Shown piece after piece: positions 41,329 to 52,855 of a DNA stretch of 64,000 bases (its first letter is position 1; each line of letters opens with the position of its first letter). The stretch spans positions 11,036,001-11,100,000 of the forward strand of contig NC_059542.1 of the NCBI RefSeq assembly GCF_905220415.1, written 5' to 3'. Under the pieces are notes generated by a model, which was given only the letters and a program-made list of their open reading frames with translations, did not search any database and was not told the origin of the DNA. Source of the DNA: Colias croceus (Eukaryota > Arthropoda > Insecta > Lepidoptera > Pieridae). The position numbers were made by a program, and so were the translations under genes.

Positions 41329-42417
41329 TTTAATACAACATGAGATATAGCAATTATGCCGAATTTGCTCAACTTCTCCTTTGTTAAATAAATAACACAT
41401 TATATTATGTCTAATGTAGTTTTTGGATATTAATATATCTTAGAAATACGAACTCATTGTGTTCCAAAGCAATCAACTATTGAAAACAAAGGCTCTATTT
41501 AAACGCCAGCTATTTCTTATGAGAAAGAGGTTGACCGCAAAACTATTGTTAAGGGCTAAATTGATTGGCTATTATACTTTTACTCATAGAAATATACCAT
41601 GTAATGTTAGACATTCAAGACATGTTTTATTGTACCTACTTAGGCCTATAATAATAATGAATGAATGAAAATGCTTCATTACTTTGAAAATAAAGACATA
41701 AAATACAGAAAAGACTTAAAATAAATCAGCAAAGGGCCCACTTAAGGTAGCGCCTGAGGTATCTCTACCGGGTTAACCTAACAATGAAAGGTCATTATAG
41801 TCAAATGAATGACTATAATATTTTCAATTATTATTTAATATAATAGTGTTTAAAACCATGAAAATGCTACATTTTCTGTTGAGCTACCTGATGATAACTA
41901 CGTTTTACTTCGGTGTTATAAGCTGATTCTAACTTGTCTTACAATGAAGAGAGCCGGGAAGCGAATATACAAAGCCTATAATATACTATTTGAGTCACGA
42001 TAATAGATGAACTTATGCATATATGTGGGGATGGTGTAAATAAAAAGCCAAATTCGCCCAATCGATTTATTTCCCAGACACCTGCACCGGTTACATATCT
42101 CAAAAATACATTTCAACAATCCTCCATTACATCGTACCCCAAAAAAAAAAACACAAACTCAAGTCATAGACAACCAAAAATCTACAGTCTACAGATAACA
42201 TATTCAAAGATTAAATAATAGAAAAACACAGACTAAAAATAAAACTAGTAATCATGAAATAGGTACATCTTAATATTTTATCCTATTCCCACATATACAT
42301 ATAAACGACAAAAACTCAAAAGGATAAGCTTTTGTCGATATATTTTCAAACATTACATACGAACAAAACCTAGTCGAGAAAAGTATTACCATAATACATT
42401 CAATTAATTATACAAGA
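41329..42417. other. 1.1 kb AT-rich stretch, no gene seen (duplicated at 50699-51787)
   Basis: Open frames of 67-69 codons at 41459-41668 and 42015-42218 have no recognisable family or context. Nothing else identified. Confidence 0.45.
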
Positions 42418-42637
42418 CTAGCTTTTCGCCCGCGTCTTTGCCCGCGTTTTCAGAGGAAAACCCGCATAGTTCCCGTTCCCGTGCGATTTCCGGGATAAAA
42501 CCTATCATATGTGTTAATCCAAGTTACCCTCTATATGTGTGCTAAATTTCATTATAATCGGTTCAGTAGTTTATGCGTGAAATCTATACATACATACATA
42601 CAAACCTTTCCTCTTTATAATATTAAGTATAAGTAGA
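42418..42637 (-). mobile_element. Family B Helitron-like element, duplication copy 1
   Basis: CTAG at 42418-42421, CGCGGGCAAAGACGCGGGCG, CGGAAATCGCACGGGAACGG, GATTATAATGAAATTTAGCA, and head TCTACTTATACTTAATATTA at 42637 in A|T context. Confidence 0.8.
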
Positions 42638-43033
42638 TATAGATATTCTATACCTACTTTCTATTTTTTGTGACAAATTATACACATTCATTCGGCAAAC
42701 CCTCAATATTGATAATAATCGGCATTAACATTTGCACCCTACAAATATCCGCAAATTATCATATTTATGTTATCATGGGGAGTAAAGCCGGGGTGAATAA
42801 CATAACTTACAATAGCGTTACAAATTCGCATGATTGATCTAGATGGAATGAGTTTAATTGAGGGGTCTTGTGTGACTCATGAGCTTCCAGAAATATGGAA
42901 TTTTTAGTTATTTACTGTTATTAAATGAAACTGTTAAAAATTACCTTCTTTTATTAAAAAAGCTCACATTAGGTACAACATTTAAAGGAACCCTTCAGCT
43001 TATATTTTTTTGGTATCACGTGTATTATAAAAT
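42638..43033. other. AT-rich stretch, no gene seen (duplicated at 52008-52403)
   Basis: A 66-codon frame at 42879-43079 is unrecognised. Confidence 0.35.
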
Positions 43034-43205
43034 ACTAGCGGTCTGCTCTAGCTTTGAACGTGGTAAATATAATATATAATTATTATATAGCATATAGCAT
43101 GCAGGGATCACGTAGGTATACATCCAAAGATGAAAGAATATTTTAAATCCGTAAAGCTTCTGAATTAGCGCGTTTAAACAAACAAACAAACTCTCTAGAT
43201 TTTTA
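43034..43205 (-). mobile_element. Decayed Helitron-like element (A/D mosaic)
   Basis: A CTAG-like end at 43036 (ACTAGCGGTCTGCTC) is followed by GAATTAGCGCGTTTAAACAA then ACAAACAAACTCT, matching a D-type tail and an A-type head. Low identity. Confidence 0.5.
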
Positions 43206-43435
43206 TTTTAATTATATCTGTGCATTGGAAGGAATGAATAAACATTCATAATGGCTCCATTGAATAGGAGAGTCATTCTGTTTATAAAGTTAAACTACAT
43301 CTTAATAACTCAATGTCAAGTCATCTTATAACATTATTAAATGACACTTCAATTCCACTTTATTGGCTCTAATTGCTGTCTTTATCAGAAGGTCTCATAA
43401 CAACTGCATTGTAATCTGTTCACACTTAGCCATGT
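43206..43435. other. AT-rich stretch before the 10-bp array, no gene seen
   Basis: No recognisable feature. Duplicated at 52576-52805. Confidence 0.35.
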
Positions 43436-43485
43436 AACTGGTTTGAGCTGGTTTTAACTGGTTTGAACCGGTTTCAACTGGTTTA
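43436..43485. repeat. Five tandem 10-bp units of AACTGGTTTN type
   Basis: AACTGGTTTG, AGCTGGTTTT, AACTGGTTTG, AACCGGTTTC, AACTGGTTTA in exact 10-bp phase. The unit matches the AACYGGTTT-type site of Grainyhead/CP2 family factors, one unit being the palindromic AACCGGTT core. No gene lies nearby, so a regulatory role is only a possibility. Confidence 0.75.
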
Positions 43486-45443
43486 AACAAGACGTTTGCA
43501 CTCAAATAACTGTAACAGGGTTTAAAGTTTGGACTCCCTGTACTGTATTCCTCTGTAAGTTTTGTGTGTAGGCAATTACTTGTTTCACTAAACTAGTCCT
43601 TAACAGTATATAGATTTGATCATGTTAATTATTCTGTTCAGCCTCCAATTTTATAGTTGGAGACATAAGGGATCACAAATCAAAATCGCCAGGAAAAGTA
43701 GGTATAAAAACTGACAAACCTTGTGTTTTTAATATTTCTTAACGGTAATTTCATTTCCTATAATTTTATCGCCAACCGTTTCTATTGGTACCCCTTTTTG
43801 AAAAATTATGAAAATAAAAATAAATAAACAATAGAATGATTTTAAAAATGGCCATTCATTTACTCTATCATGTTCGTTAAACGTTATAAATAAACCCATA
43901 CGTAAGAATGCTTAGTCTCTACAAAATTGTTTGATACAAAAGGTTATTTAAATGGTTATAAACCGATTAATCTTTATGCTCTTGGCAGCCCTATAGAATA
44001 CATAAGTAAAATAGCTGTTGTCGTTTCCGCAGCATTATATGCGATGCGGTTGCCAACGTGGAGTCGGCAAATTTAAAATACGGGGATGTTTACAACTCTG
44101 GCTCTCTTACTGTATGTAATATGTTACCAGTTTTGGAATTTTACCGGACTGCGGTGTAGCATGCGCGTCATGATTTAACAGTATTTTCTTTAGTATAGAT
44201 ATTATTTGATAAAATTTCTCTGTTCCATTGTGATTTTCGAATAAGTGATAATATTGTTATGATTTTATTTACTGATGTAAGTGTGTGCTTTTTAAAATTT
44301 ACTATTATAATTAACTTTTGTGATAATATATTTCATGCTGTGGTTGCAGAATCAATGCTATTTATATATCTTCAAATGATACAGCAAAATTATAAGACTA
44401 TTTATCATAGTATAAGAATTGCGGTTAGGAACATCTACTAGTGATTGACTCAATCACGGCATAGTTAAAATGTCATCTTATTGAGGGCAAAAAAAACAGC
44501 TGAACGGATTTTAACTTATTTATATTATGAGAAAAAAGATAGTACCTACTACATTTTATTATGCTGATGTAAGTCTTTAGAAAGAGCTCACCTGAAAGTA
44601 TCCAATACATAGATTAGTACGAGGAAACACGTTAAATTTCCTAGAAGTTATTCATTCGCTCGAGTTCTGTGGATTTTCTGAGTGCTAATGCGTCCAGATT
44701 AAGATATTAAGGAGTCAATCTTATTAATAGATTTCTAAACAAGATGAAAGTTTATTAAACATTCGTACATAATTACAAATTTCGCGCTTATCATATAAAA
44801 TGATGATAAATCATTTTGATTTTGAATTTGAAGCCAAAAAAACTATTCAAATGTATTGCTCATCACCCGAACCAGAACCTTCAACAAAATTTTCAGTGTC
44901 TAAAAAACATTTCATCACGTATTTACGAGTCAAACGTTTGATCAACACAGGCTTGGCGAGTTACCAACAATATGAATCATAGCAGACCATACACATTTGT
45001 CAGAGCGCGTCAGAAATGGGAGTGTACAAAAACTGTAGTTACAGAATTGTGTGTATTGTATATAGTAGAATACTAGTAATTTTTTAATATTTATGGTGCC
45101 AAGATAACATAAGACAGATACAATAAAAACATGGAGCTGAGGGCGGTCTTATAAGTTCCAAGAGATCTCTTCGAGAAAACCAGCAGGAAGACCTGACTAA
45201 AAAATACATTTTTATCTAACTAGAACAGTAAATAAATATACATAAGAAATTGATCTTCATAATCTACAAGTAAATTTTTGTTGTTGCAGGATCTACACAA
45301 ATCGGAAAATATTTTAGAGCTTATATGTGACATGATTGAATTTTTATGTTTATTTTATTCATACCTGAATAGTGATAAAATGTATTCTTAACTTTTTATC
45401 TCTAGAATACAGTCCACCATGTGTTTCCTGTATTTTCCCTCAA
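43486..45443. other. 2 kb AT-rich stretch, no gene seen (duplicated at 52856-54813)
   Basis: Only short frames: 60 codons at 44259-44441 and 60 codons at 44800-44982, the latter with an acidic PEPEPST stretch. No domain or exon signal was recognised. CTCCAATTTTATAGTTGGAG at about 43645 is a small perfect-stem hairpin. Confidence 0.45.
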
Positions 45444-45622
45444 TCTATACTAATATTATAAAGAGGAAAGGTTTGTAATTATGTATGTATGTATGGTTTT
45501 AACGCATACACTACTGGACCGATTTTGATGAAATTTGGCACAGACATTCTTTAGACCCCGAGAAAGAACATAGGCTACCTTTTATCGCGAAATATGTACC
45601 ACGGGCGAAGCCGGACCGCTAG
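45444..45622 (+). mobile_element. Family B/D mosaic Helitron-like element, complete
   Basis: A|TC start at 45444, TATACTAATATTATAAAGAG, (TATG)n, ACTGGACCGATTTTGATGAA, ACCACGGGCGAAGCCGGACC, and CTAG at 45619-45622 followed by T. 179 bp. The head is B-type and the tail D-type. Confidence 0.85.
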
Positions 45623-45857
45623 TCTTCAATATACTGTATCTACAATAAACTTTGTTTCCAACTGATTCAAACGTCTTCAAAAACGTCCCTTTATCTCGTT
45701 CAAACTGCCAACCTGTTTCCACTCAACAAACACCGACTTTTAACTCGTCTTTAACTTTTGAAACTTGCTTAATTAACCAGTTTATTCCTTAAACCGCTTA
45801 AGGCTTTAATTGTGAAAAGGTTATAATAATTAAGCATGGACATTGTGATCTTAGCTT

Positions 45858-45985
45858 GTAAGCACGAAACTCGAGAACGGCTTGACCAATTCGGTTAATG
45901 TTTTTGTTAAGACACAAGGAAGTTTTTATGGAGAGTAAATATGTAAACATGTAAGCAGAACAATGTCTACCGGGGCCGTTAGTAA
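45858..45985 (+). mobile_element. Family D Helitron-like element, decayed
   Basis: AAGCACGAAACTCGAGAACG, GACACAAGGAAGTTTTTATG, TACCGGGGCCGTTAGT. No clean ends. Confidence 0.6.
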
Positions 45986-45994
45986 ACAAATAAA

Positions 45995-46130
45995 ATATAT
46001 ACTAATATTATTGAAAAGTTTGTTTGTTTGTTTGAACGCGCTTATCTCAGGAACTAGGTCCGATTTGAAAATAATTTCGGTATTAGATAGCACATTTATC
46101 GAGGAAGAATCCGCGCAGCACAGGGTACAA
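45995..46130 (+). mobile_element. Family A Helitron-like element, partial
   Basis: TATACTAATATTATTGAAAA, GTTTGTTTGTTTGAACGCGC, GGTATTAGATAGCACATTTA, CGAGGAAGAATCCGCGCAGC. The 3' CTAG is absent. Confidence 0.65.
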
Positions 46131-46849
46131 TTTTGACAAACAAAATCACAGCGACGCGACGCCGGATTGAAAAGTTGGTAAAGTGAAAAGGTTTTAATTA
46201 TTATGGTTATGTTATGGTGATATAGGAACAAAATCTATACAATTCTAGATAATTTTAAAATAAAGGAGTAAAAGAATAGCAAAATAATTAAGCTGTTATT
46301 TTATTAATTGATATAATAAAATAATATTTTAGTAATTATTGTTACATCAAAGAGATAAATTTTGTTCTAAAAAATCAACACTTTGAAAATTAATACATCA
46401 GAAACGTTACGTTATCCTGTCACATACGCTCTATATCCCGAAAACCTACTAACATTATGCAAGTGTATTAAAAAAGTGAATTTGGAGTTCCAAAAGAGGA
46501 CACAATGGACTTAAAATCTCACCAAAGATAGTTCAAAGCCGATGTTAATACATTTTGATGAGCTTTTCAAATTTACCTTCGAACTTTGACGTTCTTTAAC
46601 TAGTGAGAGAATATTACTTTTCGACCTCTTGAATATTTTATAAAGGCGTCCCAAAGGCGGCTTATTGGATGATAACGATGATTACAGTTCGCTTTAAACT
46701 GTCAAAGTGTTTTCAAATTACAATTTTTGGTATAAGGATATCCTTGAGGCGGTATGATTAAAGTTTGGGCTTTGCGTTGGGTATAGTTGGATTGGAACAT
46801 ACTATTTTTAATTGAAGGTATTTATACAACTATTATTATGAATGCAAAA
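46131..46849. other. AT-rich stretch to the end of duplication copy 1, no gene seen
   Basis: No recognisable feature until homology between copies stops at 46849 (AATGCAAAA). Confidence 0.4.
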
Positions 46850-46888
46850 AATTATTATAATTAAAAAATTATTATTGGATACGTTTAT
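46850..46888. other. 39-bp junction (filler) between duplication copies
   Basis: Sequence found only between the two copies. It contains the palindrome AATTATTATAATT and ends GGATACGTTTAT, immediately before copy 2, which itself begins TAGATACGTTTAT. The 11-mer GATACGTTTAT is thus present twice in a row with one base between, suggesting templated insertion at the breakpoint. Confidence 0.9.
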
Positions 46889-47428
46889 TAGATACGTTTA
46901 TCTACAGCTTACGTCAATCTCATACATTCGTAGTCTATTCTATTGAACGCTACGCTAACAGAAAGCCACTTGACTAGGGGGGCTGGGCCCCACCAATTCT
47001 TAATAAATTAATATTTGTCGCAAACAAGTATGTAGTTCATGAAAACTACATTCCTATGTCGTTTTATGTGACGAATAGATAGACAGTCACAAAAATTCTA
47101 AATTATTCGCTACAAATCTCAAAATATTTTCCAAATACGAAACCGGAAACAGTATAATATTCCCGCCATAAACGCCTATAACATGTAGGCAAAGTTTTAA
47201 CGTCGAAGTTTCTCGAAAGTTTAATACATTCCTGATAAGTGCGATTGGTGACGTCACGTATTTCCTACATTTTAAATGTGACGTATCTTAATGTGTGATC
47301 TGGGTTCTATTTAAATAGTAACAGGGGTTTCGGAGTATATTTGGTTCAAGTTATTTTTGAATGCATTTGATTTCTTGGCTAACTGAACTCTAAAACTGAT
47401 ACTACCTACTTATCAAAGAAGGAAAAAA

Positions 47429-47623
47429 TCTATATACTAATATTATAAAGCTGAAGAGTTTGTTTGTTTGAACGCGCTAATCTCAGGAACTACTGGTCCG
47501 ATTGAAAAATTATTTCGTTGTTAGATAGTTCATTTATCGAAGGAGGCTATAGGCTATATTATATCATCACGCTAAGACCAAAAGGAACGGAGCAACGCAG
47601 ATGAAACCGCGGAGCTCACCTAG
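47429..47623 (+). mobile_element. Family A Helitron-like element, duplication copy 2
   Basis: Identical to 38059-38253: A|TC start, GC tail and CTAG followed by T. Confidence 0.85.
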
Positions 47624-47832
47624 TGTATAATATTTAGTAAAAGTTACATAATTCGTCAAAATATTAAGGTTTTACGTGCATATAAAAATAGCTTATTAAG
47701 TTGTATGCAGTATACATAATATTGTGTAGGTATATTTTAATTATTATTATACAACATCAAATTATATGAATAATTCTTTTCACAAAAGCTGGCCTGAGTT
47801 ATTTTTTATCAAGCTTCTGTCTGCTATAAGTT

Positions 47833-48011
47833 TTAGAGCCGATTTTTCAATGCTTGGATAAAGCTTATTCGTCGAATAATGTATAAAACTACCATTTTAA
47901 AAACGTATTCTAATTGCCAGTATTTGACAGTTTACGTGACATTTTAATATTATCGTGTAATACTTTATTGGACGGATAAGCTTTATCCAAGCATTGAAAA
48001 ATCGGCCCTTA
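47833..48011. mobile_element. Family F MITE, duplication copy 2
   Basis: Identical to 38463-38641, with AGCCGATTTTTCAATGCTTG inverted ends. Confidence 0.85.
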
Positions 48012-48428
48012 AATTAACAAAACCGTTAATTCAGTATTATTTATTTGTAATGAAATTCAATATCAGTTCTAGAAAAGTTGTGCGCTTACCACAGATCTCT
48101 GAACGCTTCCAACTTGTGAAAGTTATCTGTTTAACTTTTAAACGTTATTGATACAAATATTGGAATAGTTCTGTATTGCATTACTATAAAATATATTTAA
48201 TATGCTAATGCTGAAGTTTACTAAAACCATGGTCTAGTGATAACCGATAAACAACATTTTTATTCCAATGCGAATAATAGTTATAAATATTATGATTCTA
48301 TAATTTTTAATATTATGATATATCTAACATGATTATTAATCAGGCGCAAGTAATAGATTGTGCATATTTTTATCATTAAATTCAACATATTAATATTACC
48401 TCTATAATATACATTTTGCATAATAAAA

Positions 48429-48599
48429 AAAGACGTGTGGCACTCGGGGACTGCCGCGGTAAAGCTATTGCATGCTATGCCTTCAAGTCACACCTCCGTG
48501 CCCGTCGGAGTGGGGAGCGTGAGGTTTTTTCGTTACGGAATTTCTCGATTCGGTCCCCGCGCTCAAGGCCCGCGATAGAAGCTATGCAATAGCTTAAAA
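48429..48599 (+). repeat. Family G GC-rich repeat, duplication copy 2
   Basis: Identical to 39059-39229. Confidence 0.8.
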
Positions 48600-48619
48600 A
48601 TGTAGCATACCTAATGTAA

Positions 48620-48778
48620 CAAACATAGGATACAAAGTCCCTTTCCACTGCCTGTGTGGGTATGCGCAAAAGATTTTGATGCAGTTTTTTTTTAATAGAT
48701 AGTGATTCTCGTGGAGGTTTAAGTAGTATATAATTTATTATTTAGATTTAAGCGGCGAAGCAGCGGGCGGATAGCTAG
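48620..48778 (+). mobile_element. Family C Helitron-like element, duplication copy 2
   Basis: Identical to 39250-39408, ending CTAG followed by T. Confidence 0.75.
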
Positions 48779-49140
48779 TAAAAATATGAGATATAGATAA
48801 GAAGTTAGTTAGAGACAGATTATAAATAACAAAACCCCATGTTATTTTTATTAATAAATTGTTAGTTCAACAAAAATACCAACAACGAGAAAATTTTAAA
48901 CAAAGCGTTAATTGGGTTGTTTTTAGTCCTTCGAGGATAAATTTTATATCCTCTAATTAAACTAGTTTTGGGTTATATTAAGTATTTAAAGTGAATTTAA
49001 TTAATACTGTCCCTTTGTGAACCGATATAAATACGTAATGAGAGGATGTTACTTTTTGATTAATCTGTAAACAGCGTGTGTACAAAAGCGCATATTAATG
49101 TGTGTTTAGCTTTGAGTCTCTAGCGGAATGATTAATAAAA

Positions 49141-49719
49141 CCGGCCAAGTGCGAGTCGGGCTCGCGCACAAAGGGTTCCGTAGCAGCAAATATAATAAAT
49201 TACAGTTAAATCAACCTATCTCAAAAACTATAAGAGATACTTTGATCAAACCAAAAATCGTTGAAAGAGTTAATTAGCATGCATCACCTCTATTTTTTTT
49301 AGAATTTTATACCCCGTAGTTATAAAAATAGAGGGGGGGGGACATACTTTTTACGACTTTGAGAGCTGATATCTCAAAAACCGTTCACTTTAAGAAAAAT
49401 GTTTTTTAGAAAACTTTATATCATTTTAAAAGACCTTTCCATTGATACCCCACACGGGTATGTACATCGAAAAAAAAAATTTCATCCCTCAGTTACATGT
49501 ATGGGGGGCCCCACCCCCAATTCTTTTTTTTACTATTTAGTGTCATATTTTTGTAGCGGTTCATACAACACATATTCCCATCAAATTTCATCACTGTAGT
49601 ACTTATAGTTTCCGAGTAAATCGGCTGTGACAGACGGACAGACGGACAGACGGACAGACGGACATGACGAAACTATAAGGGTTCCGTTTTTGCCATTTTG
49701 GCTACGGAACCCTAAAAAT
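49141..49719 (+). repeat. Family Q interspersed repeat, duplication copy 2
   Basis: Identical to 39771-40349, including the four GACGGACA units and the G8 run. Confidence 0.8.
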
Positions 49720-49798
49720 AAAGGGCTTAGTGTGTTGCACGAACACAATTCACGTTTCAAAGTACCTAATTACAATATTCTTCTTCTATCTATAATAT

Positions 49799-50088
49799 AA
49801 TAAAAATAACTGCGTTAAAAACAACCGACTTCAAAAACGGAAAAGTAAGAAATAAAAAAGATTTGATATTATTAATTACTACATATTATTTTTATGTGCT
49901 ATTTACTAAAAAGGTTTGATGTCGGTGCATGGGCTTAATACTAAGTGCTTAGTGTTTGGCACCGACTTCAAACCTTTTTAGTAAATAGCACATAAAAATA
50001 ATATGTAGTAATTAATAATATCAAATCTTTTTTATTTCTTACTTTTCCGTTTTTGAAGTCGGTTGTTTTTAACGCAGTTATTTTTATT
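49799..50088. repeat. 290-bp inverted repeat, duplication copy 2
   Basis: Identical to 40429-40718: 130-bp arms and a 30-base loop. Confidence 0.9.
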
Positions 50089-50094
50089 TAATAC

Positions 50095-50541
50095 TTTTTA
50101 GTGTATTTTTCAACACGAATCAAACGAGCCCAAACTCGATAAAGTTGAGTCAATATATTACTGAGTTCCTATGGCCACCTTCCGATTCCATCATCAGATC
50201 AGCTCCATGTCATGATAATGTTTCATCGCTATCCAATTTACATTCGTACACAAAATTTCAGCTCAATCGGTTACCGGGAAGTGAATCAAAGTTACTTGCT
50301 ACATTGAAATTAAGTCATCGAGTACAGACAAAAATGCTCATAAAATAAAAACTACTAGGCCTAGCCGAATAAAATTTTTATGGGACCAATTCGACACCAT
50401 CCCGCATCGAACAAAAAAAGAATCACGTAAATCGGTTCAGAAACCTCGGAGTAATCGGTGTACATACAAAAAAAAAAAAAAAAAAAAAAAAAATATACCG
50501 GCCGAATTGATAACCTCCTCCTTTTTTTTGAAGTCGGTTAA
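50095..50541 (+). mobile_element. Family E repeat, duplication copy 2
   Basis: Identical to 40725-41171. The A run (50468-50493) has the same length of 26. Confidence 0.7.
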
Positions 50542-50698
50542 AAATGAATCGCAAAATGTGTTGGTAAGCGCATAACTCGAGAACGGCTGAACCGATTTCG
50601 TTAATTCTTTTTTATAATATTACTTGAAGTACGAGGATGGTTCTTTTAGAGAGAAAACGTAAACATGTACCATGGGCGAAGCCGGGGCGTACCACTAG
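50542..50698 (+). mobile_element. Family D Helitron-like element, duplication copy 2
   Basis: Identical to 41172-41328. Confidence 0.75.
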
Positions 50699-51787
50699 TT
50701 TAATACAACATGAGATATAGCAATTATGCCGAATTTGCTCAACTTCTCCTTTGTTAAATAAATAACACATTATATTATGTCTAATGTAGTTTTTGGATAT
50801 TAATATATCTTAGAAATACGAACTCATTGTGTTCCAAAGCAATCAACTATTGAAAACAAAGGCTCTATTTAAACGCCAGCTATTTCTTATGAGAAAGAGG
50901 TTGACCGCAAAACTATTGTTAAGGGCTAAATTGATTGGCTATTATACTTTTACTCATAGAAATATACCATGTAATGTTAGACATTCAAGACATGTTTTAT
51001 TGTACCTACTTAGGCCTATAATAATAATGAATGAATGAAAATGCTTCATTACTTTGAAAATAAAGACATAAAATACAGAAAAGACTTAAAATAAATCAGC
51101 AAAGGGCCCACTTAAGGTAGCGCCTGAGGTATCTCTACCGGGTTAACCTAACAATGAAAGGTCATTATAGTCAAATGAATGACTATAATATTTTCAATTA
51201 TTATTTAATATAATAGTGTTTAAAACCATGAAAATGCTACATTTTCTGTTGAGCTACCTGATGATAACTACGTTTTACTTCGGTGTTATAAGCTGATTCT
51301 AACTTGTCTTACAATGAAGAGAGCCGGGAAGCGAATATACAAAGCCTATAATATACTATTTGAGTCACGATAATAGATGAACTTATGCATATATGTGGGG
51401 ATGGTGTAAATAAAAAGCCAAATTCGCCCAATCGATTTATTTCCCAGACACCTGCACCGGTTACATATCTCAAAAATACATTTCAACAATCCTCCATTAC
51501 ATCGTACCCCAAAAAAAAAAACACAAACTCAAGTCATAGACAACCAAAAATCTACAGTCTACAGATAACATATTCAAAGATTAAATAATAGAAAAACACA
51601 GACTAAAAATAAAACTAGTAATCATGAAATAGGTACATCTTAATATTTTATCCTATTCCCACATATACATATAAACGACAAAAACTCAAAAGGATAAGCT
51701 TTTGTCGATATATTTTCAAACATTACATACGAACAAAACCTAGTCGAGAAAAGTATTACCATAATACATTCAATTAATTATACAAGA

Positions 51788-52007
51788 CTAGCTTTTCGCC
51801 CGCGTCTTTGCCCGCGTTTTCAGAGGAAAACCCGCATAGTTCCCGTTCCCGTGCGATTTCCGGGATAAAACCTATCATATGTGTTAATCCAAGTTACCCT
51901 CTATATGTGTGCTAAATTTCATTATAATCGGTTCAGTAGTTTATGCGTGAAATCTATACATACATACATACAAACCTTTCCTCTTTATAATATTAAGTAT
52001 AAGTAGA
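51788..52007 (-). mobile_element. Family B Helitron-like element, duplication copy 2
   Basis: Identical to 42418-42637. Confidence 0.8.
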
Positions 52008-52403
52008 TATAGATATTCTATACCTACTTTCTATTTTTTGTGACAAATTATACACATTCATTCGGCAAACCCTCAATATTGATAATAATCGGCATTAACA
52101 TTTGCACCCTACAAATATCCGCAAATTATCATATTTATGTTATCATGGGGAGTAAAGCCGGGGTGAATAACATAACTTACAATAGCGTTACAAATTCGCA
52201 TGATTGATCTAGATGGAATGAGTTTAATTGAGGGGTCTTGTGTGACTCATGAGCTTCCAGAAATATGGAATTTTTAGTTATTTACTGTTATTAAATGAAA
52301 CTGTTAAAAATTACCTTCTTTTATTAAAAAAGCTCACATTAGGTACAACATTTAAAGGAACCCTTCAGCTTATATTTTTTTGGTATCACGTGTATTATAA
52401 AAT

Positions 52404-52575
52404 ACTAGCGGTCTGCTCTAGCTTTGAACGTGGTAAATATAATATATAATTATTATATAGCATATAGCATGCAGGGATCACGTAGGTATACATCCAAAGA
52501 TGAAAGAATATTTTAAATCCGTAAAGCTTCTGAATTAGCGCGTTTAAACAAACAAACAAACTCTCTAGATTTTTA
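52404..52575 (-). mobile_element. Decayed Helitron-like mosaic, duplication copy 2
   Basis: Identical to 43034-43205. Confidence 0.5.
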
Positions 52576-52805
52576 TTTTAATTATATCTGTGCATTGGAA
52601 GGAATGAATAAACATTCATAATGGCTCCATTGAATAGGAGAGTCATTCTGTTTATAAAGTTAAACTACATCTTAATAACTCAATGTCAAGTCATCTTATA
52701 ACATTATTAAATGACACTTCAATTCCACTTTATTGGCTCTAATTGCTGTCTTTATCAGAAGGTCTCATAACAACTGCATTGTAATCTGTTCACACTTAGC
52801 CATGT

Positions 52806-52855
52806 AACTGGTTTGAGCTGGTTTTAACTGGTTTGAACCGGTTTCAACTGGTTTA
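52806..52855. repeat. Five tandem 10-bp AACTGGTTTN units, duplication copy 2
   Basis: Identical to 43436-43485. Confidence 0.75.

Larger units (their letters stand above)
37519..46849. repeat. Tandem duplication, copy 1 (9331 bp)
   Basis: Direct repeat of 46889-56219 at an offset of exactly 9370. All stretches compared are identical, including G8 at about 39963, a 26-base A run at 41098-41123 and every open frame. It contains no convincing gene, only repeats (families A, B, C, D, E, F, G, Q) and a 10-bp array. Identity of homopolymers argues for a very recent event or an assembly artefact. Confidence 0.95.

Noticed and set aside
43436..43485. 10-bp array considered as a telomere-like or satellite seed
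   Set aside because: Only five imperfect units are present and the motif differs from the insect TTAGG telomere repeat.
45926..46231. 101-codon minus-strand frame (duplicated at 55296-55601)
   Set aside because: It runs antisense across a decayed family A element and shows no domain. The duplicate is identical only because the whole segment is duplicated.
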